Source: Helicobacteraceae bacterium
Lineage (GTDB): Bacteria > Campylobacterota > Campylobacteria > Campylobacterales > Sulfurimonadaceae
DNA: 18,305 bases
NCBI GenBank assembly: GCA_015488855.1
Contig: WFMY01000022.1
Span: forward strand, 1-18,305
Reading direction: 5' to 3'
The notes under the pieces: generated by a model
Told to the model about the DNA's origin: nothing
Seen by the model: only the letters and a program-made list of their open reading frames with translations
Database searches by the model: none
Part shown: positions 1-6,223 of the stretch, piece by piece
Layout: each line of letters opens with the position of its first letter
Position numbering within the stretch: the first letter of the stretch is position 1
Position numbers and translations under genes: made by a program

Positions 1-151
1 GGGACAAATAAATCTTATCGTGAAAAATACAGCTTATAAAGTCGCAGTCGAAGAAGAGCCTGTATTTAAGATTCAAGATTTTATCAATGAGATTCAAAGA
101 GAAAAAAGTGGTGACTTTGATGGCGAGAAAGTGATGGGTTTTATAGACTAA
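1..151 (+). CDS. 3' end of an unidentified protein (partial)
   Basis: An open frame runs from the left edge (first full codon at position 2) to a TAA at 149-151, giving 49 residues that end in VMGFID. The fragment is charged and soluble-looking, with a stretch rich in Glu and Lys (VEEEPVFKIQDF), and shows no membrane segment or motif I recognise. It is followed within a few bases by a strong hairpin, which fits the true 3' end of a transcription unit. The rest of the gene lies outside the window, so no function can be assigned. Confidence 0.6.
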   Translation, partial: GQINLIVKNTAYKVAVEEEPVFKIQDFINEIQREKSGDFDGEKVMGFID

Positions 152-154
152 ATA

Positions 155-182
155 AAACTCAAGTGATTTTCACTTGAGGTTT
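155..182 (+). terminator. Hairpin terminator after the left-edge gene
   Basis: A perfect 9-bp stem (CTCAAGTGA at 158-166, TCACTTGAG at 170-178) closes on a TTT loop, 6 nt after the stop codon. It is preceded by AAAA and followed by GGTTT, so the U-tract is short. The GC content and placement fit an intrinsic terminator for the left-edge gene. Its right arm lies just before the extended -10 element at 182-190. Confidence 0.65.
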
Positions 183-190
183 GATATAAT
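182..190 (+). promoter_or_regulatory. Extended -10 promoter of the brnTA remnant
   Basis: The sequence reads TGaTATAAT, a perfect extended -10 element. No good -35 is visible in the expected place, which overlaps the preceding hairpin; this is common in Campylobacterota. The predicted start of transcription is near 197, only about 10 nt before the first recognisable brnT-derived codon, so any 5' deletion of brnT would have left the promoter in place. Confidence 0.45.
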
Positions 191-205
191 TATCTAACCT
201 AATTT

Positions 206-384
206 ATTGTATTTGATCCTGAGCATTTAGAGGATGAGACAGATTTATCCTACTTGGATTAAGTTGCTCTTTAAAGATACTTGTTGTAGTTCACTGTTAT
301 AAAGATGAAGAAAATATCATTCGTCTTATTTCAGCAAGAAAAGCAACAAAATTAGAAGAAATAAATTATAAGGAATTATTATGA
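206..384 (+). pseudogene. brnT: Remnant of a BrnT-family RNase toxin
   Basis: Two frames give the C-terminal two thirds of a BrnT-like toxin. From 206 one frame reads IVFDPEHLEDETDLSYLD and then stops (263 is just beyond its last codon). From about 253 the neighbouring frame reads LGLSCSLKILVVVHCYKDEE, continues with IIRLISARKAT, and ends NYKELL-TGA at 382-384. The LVVVH and IIR-ISARKAT blocks are the family signature. The join near 241-255 needs a one-base indel. The first 30-40 residues are missing: upstream frames hit stops (TAA at 200-202). The final TGA overlaps the brnA ATG by ATGA, the usual toxin-antitoxin coupling. The gene is certainly not functional as read. Confidence 0.72.
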
Positions 385-590
385 GAGAAGAATATGACTT
401 TAGTAATTCTATAAAAAATTCATATGCAAAGAAAGTTAAAAAACAAATATCAATTCGTATTGAAACTAATACAATAGATTATTTTAAAAACTTAGCAAAA
501 GAAACAGGTATTACTTAGCAAAATCTAATAAATTCTTATTTGACAGAGTGTGCACATAAAGATATTAAGCCTGAATTAAAGTGGGCTTAA
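381..590 (+). pseudogene. brnA: BrnA-like antitoxin gene interrupted by an amber codon
   Basis: From the ATG at 381 the frame reads MREEYDFSNSIKNSYAKK and continues with KQISIRIETNTIDYFKNLAKETGIT, then TAG at 516-518, then QNLINSYLTECAHKD and on to TAA at 588-590. Ignoring the amber codon, this is a 69-residue protein with the length and layout of the BrnA/CopG-like antitoxins: an MREEYDFS opening, a basic KKQ-hydrophobic-R-I strand that contacts DNA in ribbon-helix-helix proteins, and a helical QNLIN segment. Family members usually carry Tyr before QNLIN, so one base change from TAC or TAT explains the stop. As read, the product is 45 residues, keeps the DNA-binding strand and loses the second helix. 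It is coupled by ATGA to the brnT remnant and converges on rnhB. Confidence 0.72.
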
Positions 591-615
591 CTAAAAGTAT
601 AACAAGACATAGGCT

Positions 616-1173
616 TTAAATCGCTCTATCTTCTAAGGCTTTAACTTTAAAACTTCTTCTGTGGATAGGGCAGTAGCCATGCTCTTTAATCTTCTGTATA
701 TGGTAGGCAGTTCCATACCCTTTGTGTTTTTCAAAACCATATTCAGGATAAAGCTTTGCATCTCGGATGATGTTTTTGTCATGGGTCACTTTGGCAAGGA
801 TAGATGCAGCACTCACCTCGGCAACTTTAGCATCAGCTTTCACCATAGTCTCTAGTCCATTCACACCAAAAGTGGTATTGCCATCAAAGAGATACTCTTG
901 TGCAGAGAGTTTTGACTTGATCTCAAGGAGTGCATCATGCATACACTTTGAGATGCCCTTAGCATCTAGCTCGGCTGGTGAGATGGTTACAATATGGTAT
1001 TTGCAATGTTTCACTATCTCATCAAAAAGTGTTGAGCGTTTCTTTTCGCTTATCTTTTTAGAGTCATTTAAACCCTCTACCTTAGTATCCTCAAAAAAGA
1101 TACACCCAACTACAACAAGATCTCCAGCTATAGGTCCACGACCCGCTTCATCTATGCCACATAATGTTTTCAT
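616..1173 (-). CDS. rnhB: Ribonuclease HII
   Basis: RNase HII cuts the RNA strand of RNA-DNA hybrids and starts removal of single ribonucleotides from DNA, with a divalent metal. The 185-residue product is normal length for the family. It opens with GIDEAGRGP (catalytic Asp8 and Glu9) and has the third acidic residue in YLFDGN (Asp97) and the fourth in KADAKVAEVSAASILAK (Asp114), so the DEDD set is complete. The C-terminal HKGYGT-x-H block is also present. It is the last gene of the right-to-left unit, 6 nt after the ATPase stop being on the far side, with AGGAG about 11 nt before the ATG. It converges on the brnA remnant and I see no clear terminator between them. Confidence 0.96.
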   Translation of the reverse strand: MKTLCGIDEAGRGPIAGDLVVVGCIFFEDTKVEGLNDSKKISEKKRSTLFDEIVKHCKYHIVTISPAELDAKGISKCMHDALLEIKSKLSAQEYLFDGNTTFGVNGLETMVKADAKVAEVSAASILAKVTHDKNIIRDAKLYPEYGFEKHKGYGTAYHIQKIKEHGYCPIHRRSFKVKALEDRAI

Positions 1174-1179
1174 AAGTAT

Positions 1180-2244
1180 TTAGTCTCCTAATGCCCAGAT
1201 ATCAAAAGGTATCATAATGATCTCAGAGAGAGGGTGGTTGATAGTACCCTCTTTATTCATCGTGATGACTGTAACTTTTTTTATCTGGTATGTAAATAAA
1301 AAAGCCTCTATGGACTCTATCTTTTTAAAAAGAGCGCTCTCTTGTGCAAAAGGTATCGTGAGTATGACTTCATCATTTGTTGGTATATAAAATTCTACAG
1401 CTTCATCATAAAAACAAACTACACCGTTTTTAAGAAGCTCTAAAAAAATCATATTTTCAAAGAGTCTACCAAAATTTTTAGCAATGCTAAGAGCAGATTT
1501 GAGAGAGATATCACAAAGGTAAAGTTTCTTTGTAGCTTTTGGATGCTCTAGTTTTGCGAGTTCATGGAGATAGCCTTTTTGCACAAGGGCATCGTAGCTT
1601 TTGTAAAGTTTGTCTTTTGATACCTTCATGTTAAGTTTAAGTCTCTCATAGATAGAAAAGGGGGAAACTTTTTGTGCTATAACCTTAGCAGCGTATTTTA
1701 AAATCTCAAACTCTTGTGGCTCTAATGCAAGATCTAAACTTTTTTGGATGTAGTTGTGTCTCTCATCTGGGGTAACCTTACTCATGTGAGCAAACCCACC
1801 AAGTTGAAAAAAATGCTTAAGTGCGGTTGAGTCATATTTGTGTTCAAACGCTAAAAACTCCTCATAGTCAAGAGGGTAAAGTTTGATGCTTTTTAAAAAA
1901 TCATAATGGTATGGTTGCTGTGAAATAAGAATGAGTTGAGAGACATTTGCAAACTTAAATATTGGATCAAAATTGTCAAGGACTAAGGTGTTTATCTTGT
2001 TTTGTAAACAGTAGTTTGGGAGTGCATCATTAAAGGCATCGAGCTCTATGCGAACATCTGCACAGTTTATGTAGAGGTAAGAACTCTTTTTAAGGGAGAG
2101 TAGATAGTTTTTTACAAGTTTTGTTTTACCACTTTGGGTGATGCCACTGAGTTGGTAACTTTCTTCGTCTATATAAAGTTTTCTATAACGAAACTTTTCT
2201 ATAACCAAGTCAGTTTTGTAAAATTCCTCCAGTAAAGTTTGCAT
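1180..2244 (-). CDS. AAA ATPase with DUF4143-like C-terminal region
   Basis: This 354-residue protein has a Walker A motif GITQSGKT (34-41), a Walker B strand TLVLDNFD (86-93), and a sensor-like strand followed by YPLDYEEFLAF (about 122-132), which matches the PLSF-x-EFL segment of AAA_14 ATPases. The C-terminal third (FGRLFENMIFLELLKNG, then a Val-Ile-rich strand region ending IPFDIWAL) resembles the DUF4143 domain that usually accompanies AAA_14. Two departures are visible: the acidic residue normally following the Walker B Asp is Asn91, and the EVDF-type acidic pair of the nuclease-like fold reads DEVILTI. The function is unknown; a DNA-linked or regulatory ATPase is possible. It lies 12 nt after the GT39 gene and 6 nt before rnhB, so the three are probably co-transcribed. 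Confidence 0.75.
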   Translation of the reverse strand: MQTLLEEFYKTDLVIEKFRYRKLYIDEESYQLSGITQSGKTKLVKNYLLSLKKSSYLYINCADVRIELDAFNDALPNYCLQNKINTLVLDNFDPIFKFANVSQLILISQQPYHYDFLKSIKLYPLDYEEFLAFEHKYDSTALKHFFQLGGFAHMSKVTPDERHNYIQKSLDLALEPQEFEILKYAAKVIAQKVSPFSIYERLKLNMKVSKDKLYKSYDALVQKGYLHELAKLEHPKATKKLYLCDISLKSALSIAKNFGRLFENMIFLELLKNGVVCFYDEAVEFYIPTNDEVILTIPFAQESALFKKIESIEAFLFTYQIKKVTVITMNKEGTINHPLSEIIMIPFDIWALGD

Positions 2245-2256
2245 TGCTTATATGAT

Positions 2257-3738
2257 TTAGTTTGGAGTATACTCAAACATGGTTCTATTTCTATTTTTAT
2301 ATTTTTGCACTATTTTGCTCCCAAAGAGTTTATCCAAATAGTCTGTTTGATTGTTTTGAATGACTAAAAAAGCATGAGAGTGTGATGCACTAAGTTGATC
2401 TAAAAATACCTTGTCCTCCATGCTTAAGGATTTGTTTTTTATCTTATTTTTATTGTGAACGAAGATAGCTTTGTCGTTAGAATAGTACTGTGCAGAAAAT
2501 GGTCGTTCATGAAGGTAGTATATCTTTTCACCCTCTTTTTTGATGCTTTGATAGTACTCGATGAGAGCTTTTTCTGTGTTGATGGAGTCTGGATTTTTTA
2601 TGATGTAAAGATTGGCTACGAGTAAAACAATAGGTACAAACAAGAGCATCCCATACTGAACTTTTTTTGAAAATGCTTTAATCTCAAAGGATGATTTCTT
2701 CAGATGCAAAGCTAAAAGAATAGCCAAAGATGGGAGTGCTGGAAGGATATAGGTCCAAAGAACATTTCCTGAGAGTGTAAAAAAAGTCATTGTAAAGAGA
2801 GACCACATAACAAAGTAGCTCTCAATAGGATCAAATTTGAGTTTTCTAAAAAGATTTTCTTTTTGGCGTATTTGTTTTAAAAGTGCAGAAAATACAAGAA
2901 AAACCCAAGGGAAACTTGAGAGTATCCACATGACCCAAATCATACCATGAAATTGTTGATGTGCAACACCATACAGATCACCATTCCAGCCTGAGTCAAC
3001 AAAGCGTTTGTAGTGTTCACCTATGATGAAGTAGTCTAAAAAACCTGGCGTTTTTAACTCCGCCATGATATACCAAGGAAGTGAGATGATGAGCATCAGG
3101 AGGATACCGCCAAACCAAGGAAGTTTTCCTAGACTCATAAAGCGTTTTTTAAAATCAAAAAGTATCCAAAAGAACATACCCCCACCGACGATCACGATAG
3201 CGAGTGGACCTTTCGCAAGCATCCCTATGCTAAGACCGAGAAAAAAGAGATAACCCCAGTATTTTTCTTGCTCTTTTAGGAGCATAACAAAGGCTATCAT
3301 AGATAAGGTAGTAGCAAAGGCAAGATATGAATCCGTTAAAATAGCCCCTGAGAGTGCATAAGTCAGTAAGAAACTAAAGTAGATAAGTATACCCCAAAGA
3401 GCTGTCTCTTTTGAGTGAAATCTTTTAAGGTAAGTATAAATTAAACCCATACTCATGAGAGTGAAGATCAGCGCTGGAAATCTTGCTGAGAAGTCATTGA
3501 CCCCAAATACTTTTATGGATAATGCTTCCATCCAAAATGAAAAAGGAGGCTTCCCCCAAAATGCAACACCGAGATCATAATAAGGAGTGATCCAATCACC
3601 ACTTACCGCCATAAGAAGAGCTGTATGAGCATAACGAGCTTCTGTAGTATCTGTAAGTGGAATACTTAGCATCCCAAAGATTCTAGCAAGTATCATAAAG
3701 GCAAAAATAGAGTAAAGTATAAAGAATTTATTTTTCAT
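2257..3738 (-). CDS. GT39/ArnT-like membrane glycosyltransferase
   Basis: The 493-residue protein is a polytopic inner-membrane glycosyltransferase of the GT-C fold. After the first membrane segment the periplasmic loop carries DTTEARYA (30-37), the acidic motif of the PMT/ArnT group, followed by WGKPPFSFWMEA and the FSARFPA block. LAKGPLA marks a later loop. About ten to twelve hydrophobic segments run to near residue 370, then a soluble C-terminal domain of about 110 residues with YYLHERPFSAQYYS, as in ArnT-type enzymes. Such proteins move a sugar from undecaprenyl phosphate to an acceptor (lipid A, O-antigen, polymer or protein) on the periplasmic side. The ATG lies inside the end of the gtrB-like gene (11-nt overlap), so it very likely uses the lipid-linked sugar made by that enzyme. 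Sugar and acceptor cannot be read from sequence. Confidence 0.85.
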   Translation of the reverse strand: MKNKFFILYSIFAFMILARIFGMLSIPLTDTTEARYAHTALLMAVSGDWITPYYDLGVAFWGKPPFSFWMEALSIKVFGVNDFSARFPALIFTLMSMGLIYTYLKRFHSKETALWGILIYFSFLLTYALSGAILTDSYLAFATTLSMIAFVMLLKEQEKYWGYLFFLGLSIGMLAKGPLAIVIVGGGMFFWILFDFKKRFMSLGKLPWFGGILLMLIISLPWYIMAELKTPGFLDYFIIGEHYKRFVDSGWNGDLYGVAHQQFHGMIWVMWILSSFPWVFLVFSALLKQIRQKENLFRKLKFDPIESYFVMWSLFTMTFFTLSGNVLWTYILPALPSLAILLALHLKKSSFEIKAFSKKVQYGMLLFVPIVLLVANLYIIKNPDSINTEKALIEYYQSIKKEGEKIYYLHERPFSAQYYSNDKAIFVHNKNKIKNKSLSMEDKVFLDQLSASHSHAFLVIQNNQTDYLDKLFGSKIVQKYKNRNRTMFEYTPN

Positions 3739-4678
3739 TTATCTCTTTCTTTGAAACTAGCTTTTTGATAAGGTAGATAGGTCTTTGTTTTGATTCTATA
3801 TATGTTTTTCCAATATACTCACCAACGATTCCAATTCCAAGAAGTTGTGCTCCACCTAAGAATGTAATGATAGCCATAGTAGACGGGTACCCACTCACTG
3901 GATCTCCAAGAATTAAAGATTTTAAAGCGATATAGATACCAAAGAGAAATCCAAAAAGAGCTGATATGATGCCTAATATAGTGGATATCCTTAACGGGTG
4001 GATGGAAAAGGAGGAGATGCCCTCAAAAGCAAGTTTAAAGAGTGATGCATAGTTTTGTTTTGCTACACCCGCAACTCTTGGATCTCTTTGGTAGTGCATC
4101 ACAAAGGTATCCATCCCTATCCAAGCAAAAAGTCCTTTTGTGTAACGATTGCGTTCAGGGAGTTTTTTAAGTGCATCTAGGGATTTTTTGTTCATCAGTC
4201 GAAAGTCACCAACATCTTCTGGAATGTGAAAATCACTGAGTTTGTTAAGAATGCGGTAAAACCAATAAGCACTTTGCTTTTTTGTAGCACTTTCACCATC
4301 TCTTTGTGTGCGTTTCATAAGGATAGTATCGACATCTTTTTCCTCATAAACCTTGAGCATCTCGGGTATGAGTTCTGGTGGGTCTTGGAGATCCGCATCT
4401 AAGATGATAGTAAGCTCCCCTTGCACATGATCAAAACCAGCACTCAGAGCTGCTTCTTTTCCAAAATTTCTACTGAGGAGTATAGCCCTCACTCTTGCAT
4501 CATTATGAGCTAAGTTAGAAACATACTCTGCACTTTTATCTTGACTTCCATCATCAACATAGATGATTTCATATTCTAAGTCGAGTTTATTTAAAACATC
4601 ACTTACTCTTTGGTGACAGATCTCTATAACTTCTATCTCGTTATAAAGTGGTATGATGATGGAGAGTTCAGGTGTCAA
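3728..4678 (-). CDS. GtrB/ArnC-like polyprenyl-phosphate glycosyltransferase (GT2)
   Basis: This 316-residue enzyme should transfer a sugar from a nucleotide donor to undecaprenyl phosphate on the cytoplasmic face. The GT2 domain fills residues 1 to about 220, with LSIIIPLYNE at the start, VDDGSQD (41-47), NFGKEAALSAGFD, the metal-binding DADLQDPPE (94-102) and a GDFRLMN block. Two hydrophobic segments follow (about 230-258 and 265-290), as in GtrB and ArnC. The start is TTG at 4678: no in-frame ATG lies between it and the upstream stop, the family motif begins at residue 5, and AAGGA stands 6 nt before the TTG. The TTGA overlap with the GtrA-like stop implies translational coupling. DPM1-like or ArnC-like donor preference cannot be decided. 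Confidence 0.88.
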   Translation of the reverse strand: MTPELSIIIPLYNEIEVIEICHQRVSDVLNKLDLEYEIIYVDDGSQDKSAEYVSNLAHNDARVRAILLSRNFGKEAALSAGFDHVQGELTIILDADLQDPPELIPEMLKVYEEKDVDTILMKRTQRDGESATKKQSAYWFYRILNKLSDFHIPEDVGDFRLMNKKSLDALKKLPERNRYTKGLFAWIGMDTFVMHYQRDPRVAGVAKQNYASLFKLAFEGISSFSIHPLRISTILGIISALFGFLFGIYIALKSLILGDPVSGYPSTMAIITFLGGAQLLGIGIVGEYIGKTYIESKQRPIYLIKKLVSKKEINEK

Positions 4679-5064
4679 TGGGATTCCTTTGGTTTAAAAA
4701 CTATATATTTATATAAGATGTAATTGAGCACTGTAATTATAGCAGTAGTAATTAACTGTGAAAAGATAAGGTTGATTTGAACGCTCTCATAAAGAAGAGC
4801 AAACAAGAGAGTATTTGCAATAAAACCAAAACTTACACTTACTACATAGCTAAGTATCGCATAAAGATGAGACTTGTCTGATTCAAAGGTGTAGTGGTAC
4901 TGTAAAATATAATTGAGAACAGCTCCAAAAAAAGCCCCAATAGTTGTAGCATAAAGTGGTTTCATACCAATAAAAATCAAAAGAGCCATAGTTAAGTAGT
5001 GTAGAAGCGTTGCACTACCTCCACCAATAATAAATTTTTTAATTTGTTGTATATCAAATTTCAT
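4675..5064 (-). CDS. GtrA-family flippase-like membrane protein
   Basis: The 129-residue protein has the size and four-segment layout of the GtrA/DPMS3 family: FIIGGGSATLLHYLTMALLI, then an AFFGAVLNYILQYHYTF segment, then two more hydrophobic stretches ending TVLNYILYKYIVF. The GG-x-AT opening and the two paired NYIL-YK/YHYTF blocks are typical. GtrA proteins are thought to move undecaprenyl-phosphate sugars across the inner membrane. It is the first gene of the leftward unit, directly behind an extended -10 promoter. The ribosome site is weak (GGA 5 nt before the ATG). It overlaps the GT2 gene by 4 nt, and the gene order flippase, lipid-sugar synthase, GT-C transferase matches Gtr modules. 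Confidence 0.85.
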   Translation of the reverse strand: MKFDIQQIKKFIIGGGSATLLHYLTMALLIFIGMKPLYATTIGAFFGAVLNYILQYHYTFESDKSHLYAILSYVVSVSFGFIANTLLFALLYESVQINLIFSQLITTAIITVLNYILYKYIVFKPKESH

Positions 5065-5092
5065 TGAGGTCCGTAAACTATATTTTTATAGC

Positions 5093-5101
5093 ATTATAAC
5101 A
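5093..5101 (-). promoter_or_regulatory. Promoter of the glycosylation operon
   Basis: On the - strand the sequence reads TGtTATAAT, a perfect extended -10, about 29 nt before the GtrA-like ATG. The -35 region at the usual spacing falls at 5115-5122, inside the first TTCCTT-N5-AAGGAA dyad, so the promoter has no consensus -35 of its own but could be occluded or helped by a protein bound there. Confidence 0.6.
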
Positions 5102-5111
5102 TATTTAGAAT

Positions 5112-5188
5112 ATATATTCCTTTTTTTAAGGAAATGAGTTAGAATTTTTTTTAAGAATAAAAAATAATATATTCCTTTTAGTAAGGAA
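5112..5188. repeat. Pair of 22-bp dyad elements, candidate operators
   Basis: Two copies of ATATATTCCTTTTnnTAAGGAA lie at 5112-5133 and 5167-5188, 55 nt apart, differing only at the two internal bases (TT or AG). Each contains the inverted repeat TTCCTT-N5-AAGGAA. Copy 1 covers the -35 region of the leftward promoter; copy 2 ends 40 nt before the -35 of the rpsJ promoter. A third, unrelated dyad (AAAAGTA-TTT-TACTTTT, 5197-5213) follows. The likeness of the two copies in an otherwise AT-rich spacer suggests a protein-binding site, but the regulator is unknown. Confidence 0.5.
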
Positions 5189-5227
5189 GTAAAAATAAAA
5201 GTATTTTACTTTTTATCCCCTATATCC

Positions 5228-5256
5228 TTGATAATTCAAGTTTGTTTGGGTACAAT
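5228..5256 (+). promoter_or_regulatory. Sigma-70 promoter of the S10-spc cluster
   Basis: TTGATA at 5228-5233 and TACAAT at 5251-5256 are separated by exactly 17 bp, the best promoter match in the spacer. Transcription should begin near 5263, giving a leader of about 50 nt before rpsJ. A near-consensus -35 is unusual here and fits a strong constitutive promoter for ribosomal genes. Confidence 0.7.
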
Positions 5257-5274
5257 TCGCGTTCACTAAATATA

Positions 5275-5291
5275 GTTAGGCATGACCTAAC
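5275..5291 (+). promoter_or_regulatory. Small hairpin in the rpsJ leader
   Basis: GTTAGG (5275-5280) and CCTAAC (5286-5291) form a perfect 6-bp stem with a CATGA loop, about 12 nt into the predicted leader and 21 nt before the rpsJ start. The ribosome site AGAAGGA follows. It is too small and has no U-tract to be a terminator; a role in mRNA stability or feedback control is possible but unproven. Confidence 0.4.
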
Positions 5292-5312
5292 GAGTTCTTT
5301 AGAAGGAAAATA

Positions 5313-5624
5313 ATGGAAAAGATTCGTTTAAAATTGAAAGCTTATGATCATCGTGTACTTGATAGATCTGTAGCATCAATCGTAGAGGCTGTAAAGCGTA
5401 CAGGTGCACAAATTCGTGGTCCAATACCTTTGCCAACTAAGATTCGTAAATATACAGTTCTTAAGTCAGTTCATGTTAATAAGAAAGCTCGTGAGCAATT
5501 TGAGATTCGTATGCACGCAAGAATGATTGATATCGTTTCGGCTACGCCTGAGACTGTAGATTCATTAATGAAGCTTGATCTTGCACCAGAAGTGGACGTT
5601 GAAGTTCGCTCTATGGACAAATAG
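5313..5624 (+). CDS. rpsJ: 30S ribosomal protein S10
   Basis: S10 is a 3'-domain protein of the small subunit and, with NusB, part of the antitermination complex. The 103-residue product is full length and shows the family blocks KIRLKLKAYDHRVLD, GPIPLPTKIRKYTVLKS and KKAREQFEIRMHARMIDI. It is the first gene of the ribosomal cluster, behind a consensus-like promoter and an AGAAGGA ribosome site. Its TAG stop is embedded in the ribosome site (AGGAG) of rplC, 8 nt downstream. Confidence 0.98.
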   Translation: MEKIRLKLKAYDHRVLDRSVASIVEAVKRTGAQIRGPIPLPTKIRKYTVLKSVHVNKKAREQFEIRMHARMIDIVSATPETVDSLMKLDLAPEVDVEVRSMDK

Positions 5625-5632
5625 GAGTCATC

Positions 5633-6223
5633 GTGGAATATATAGTTGAAAAAATTGGTATGAGCCGTACTATCACAGTACCGAGTAAGCCTGTTACTCT
5701 TTTAAGAGTTTTAGACCAAAAAGTATGTGAAGTAAACGAAACAAAGCATAATGTGACAACTGCAATTGTATCTTACAGCAGCGGTAAAAAAATGAATAAA
5801 ACAATAGAAGGTCAGCAAAAGAAATATAGCCTTTCATCTGAGTTTAACCGTTTTGTTACTCTTGAAGTAGCAAACACTGAAGCTGGAGATTTAGATTTAG
5901 CACCTTTAGCAGAAGCTAAAGTATTGAAATCTACTTTTACAACTAAGGGTCGTGGTTTTTCTGGAGCAATGAAGCGTTGGAATTTCGGTGGTGGTCCTGC
6001 ATCTCACGGTCATAGATTTGGTCGTAGAACAGGTTCTATCGGTAATGCAGAATGGCCAGGTCGTGTAATGAAGGGTAAAAAAATGCCAGGTCATTATGGA
6101 AACACACAAAATAGTGTGAAAAATGAAATCGTTTCTTACGATGCTGAAAATGGTGTAATCGCTGTTTTAGGTTCAGTATCTGGAGCAAACGGTGCATTGG
6201 GTCGTGTAAAGGTAGCTAAATAA
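5633..6223 (+). CDS. rplC: 50S ribosomal protein L3
   Basis: L3 is an early assembly protein of the large subunit whose long loop reaches toward the peptidyl-transferase centre. The start is GTG, chosen because AGGAG lies 5 nt before it and the product opens with MEYIVEKIGMSR. The loop and core are clear: GRGFSGAMKRWNFGGGPASH, RTGSIGNAEWPGRV and KGKKMPGHYGN. The position that is the methylated Gln (Gln150) in the E. coli protein appears here as His154. At 196 residues it is slightly shorter than E. coli L3. It shares one base with rplD (TAATG). Confidence 0.97.
   Translation: MEYIVEKIGMSRTITVPSKPVTLLRVLDQKVCEVNETKHNVTTAIVSYSSGKKMNKTIEGQQKKYSLSSEFNRFVTLEVANTEAGDLDLAPLAEAKVLKSTFTTKGRGFSGAMKRWNFGGGPASHGHRFGRRTGSIGNAEWPGRVMKGKKMPGHYGNTQNSVKNEIVSYDAENGVIAVLGSVSGANGALGRVKVAK

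Noticed and set aside
767..1183. Open + strand frame of 138 codons opposite rnhB
   Set aside because: It is the antisense shadow of a clear RNase HII gene with complete catalytic residues; the translated product has no coherent motif and no ribosome site.
5197..5213. AAAAGTA-TTT-TACTTTT dyad before the rpsJ promoter
   Set aside because: It is a short AT-only palindrome apart from one GC pair in AT-rich DNA. It could be a terminator remnant or nothing; noted with the twin dyads but not claimed as its own element.
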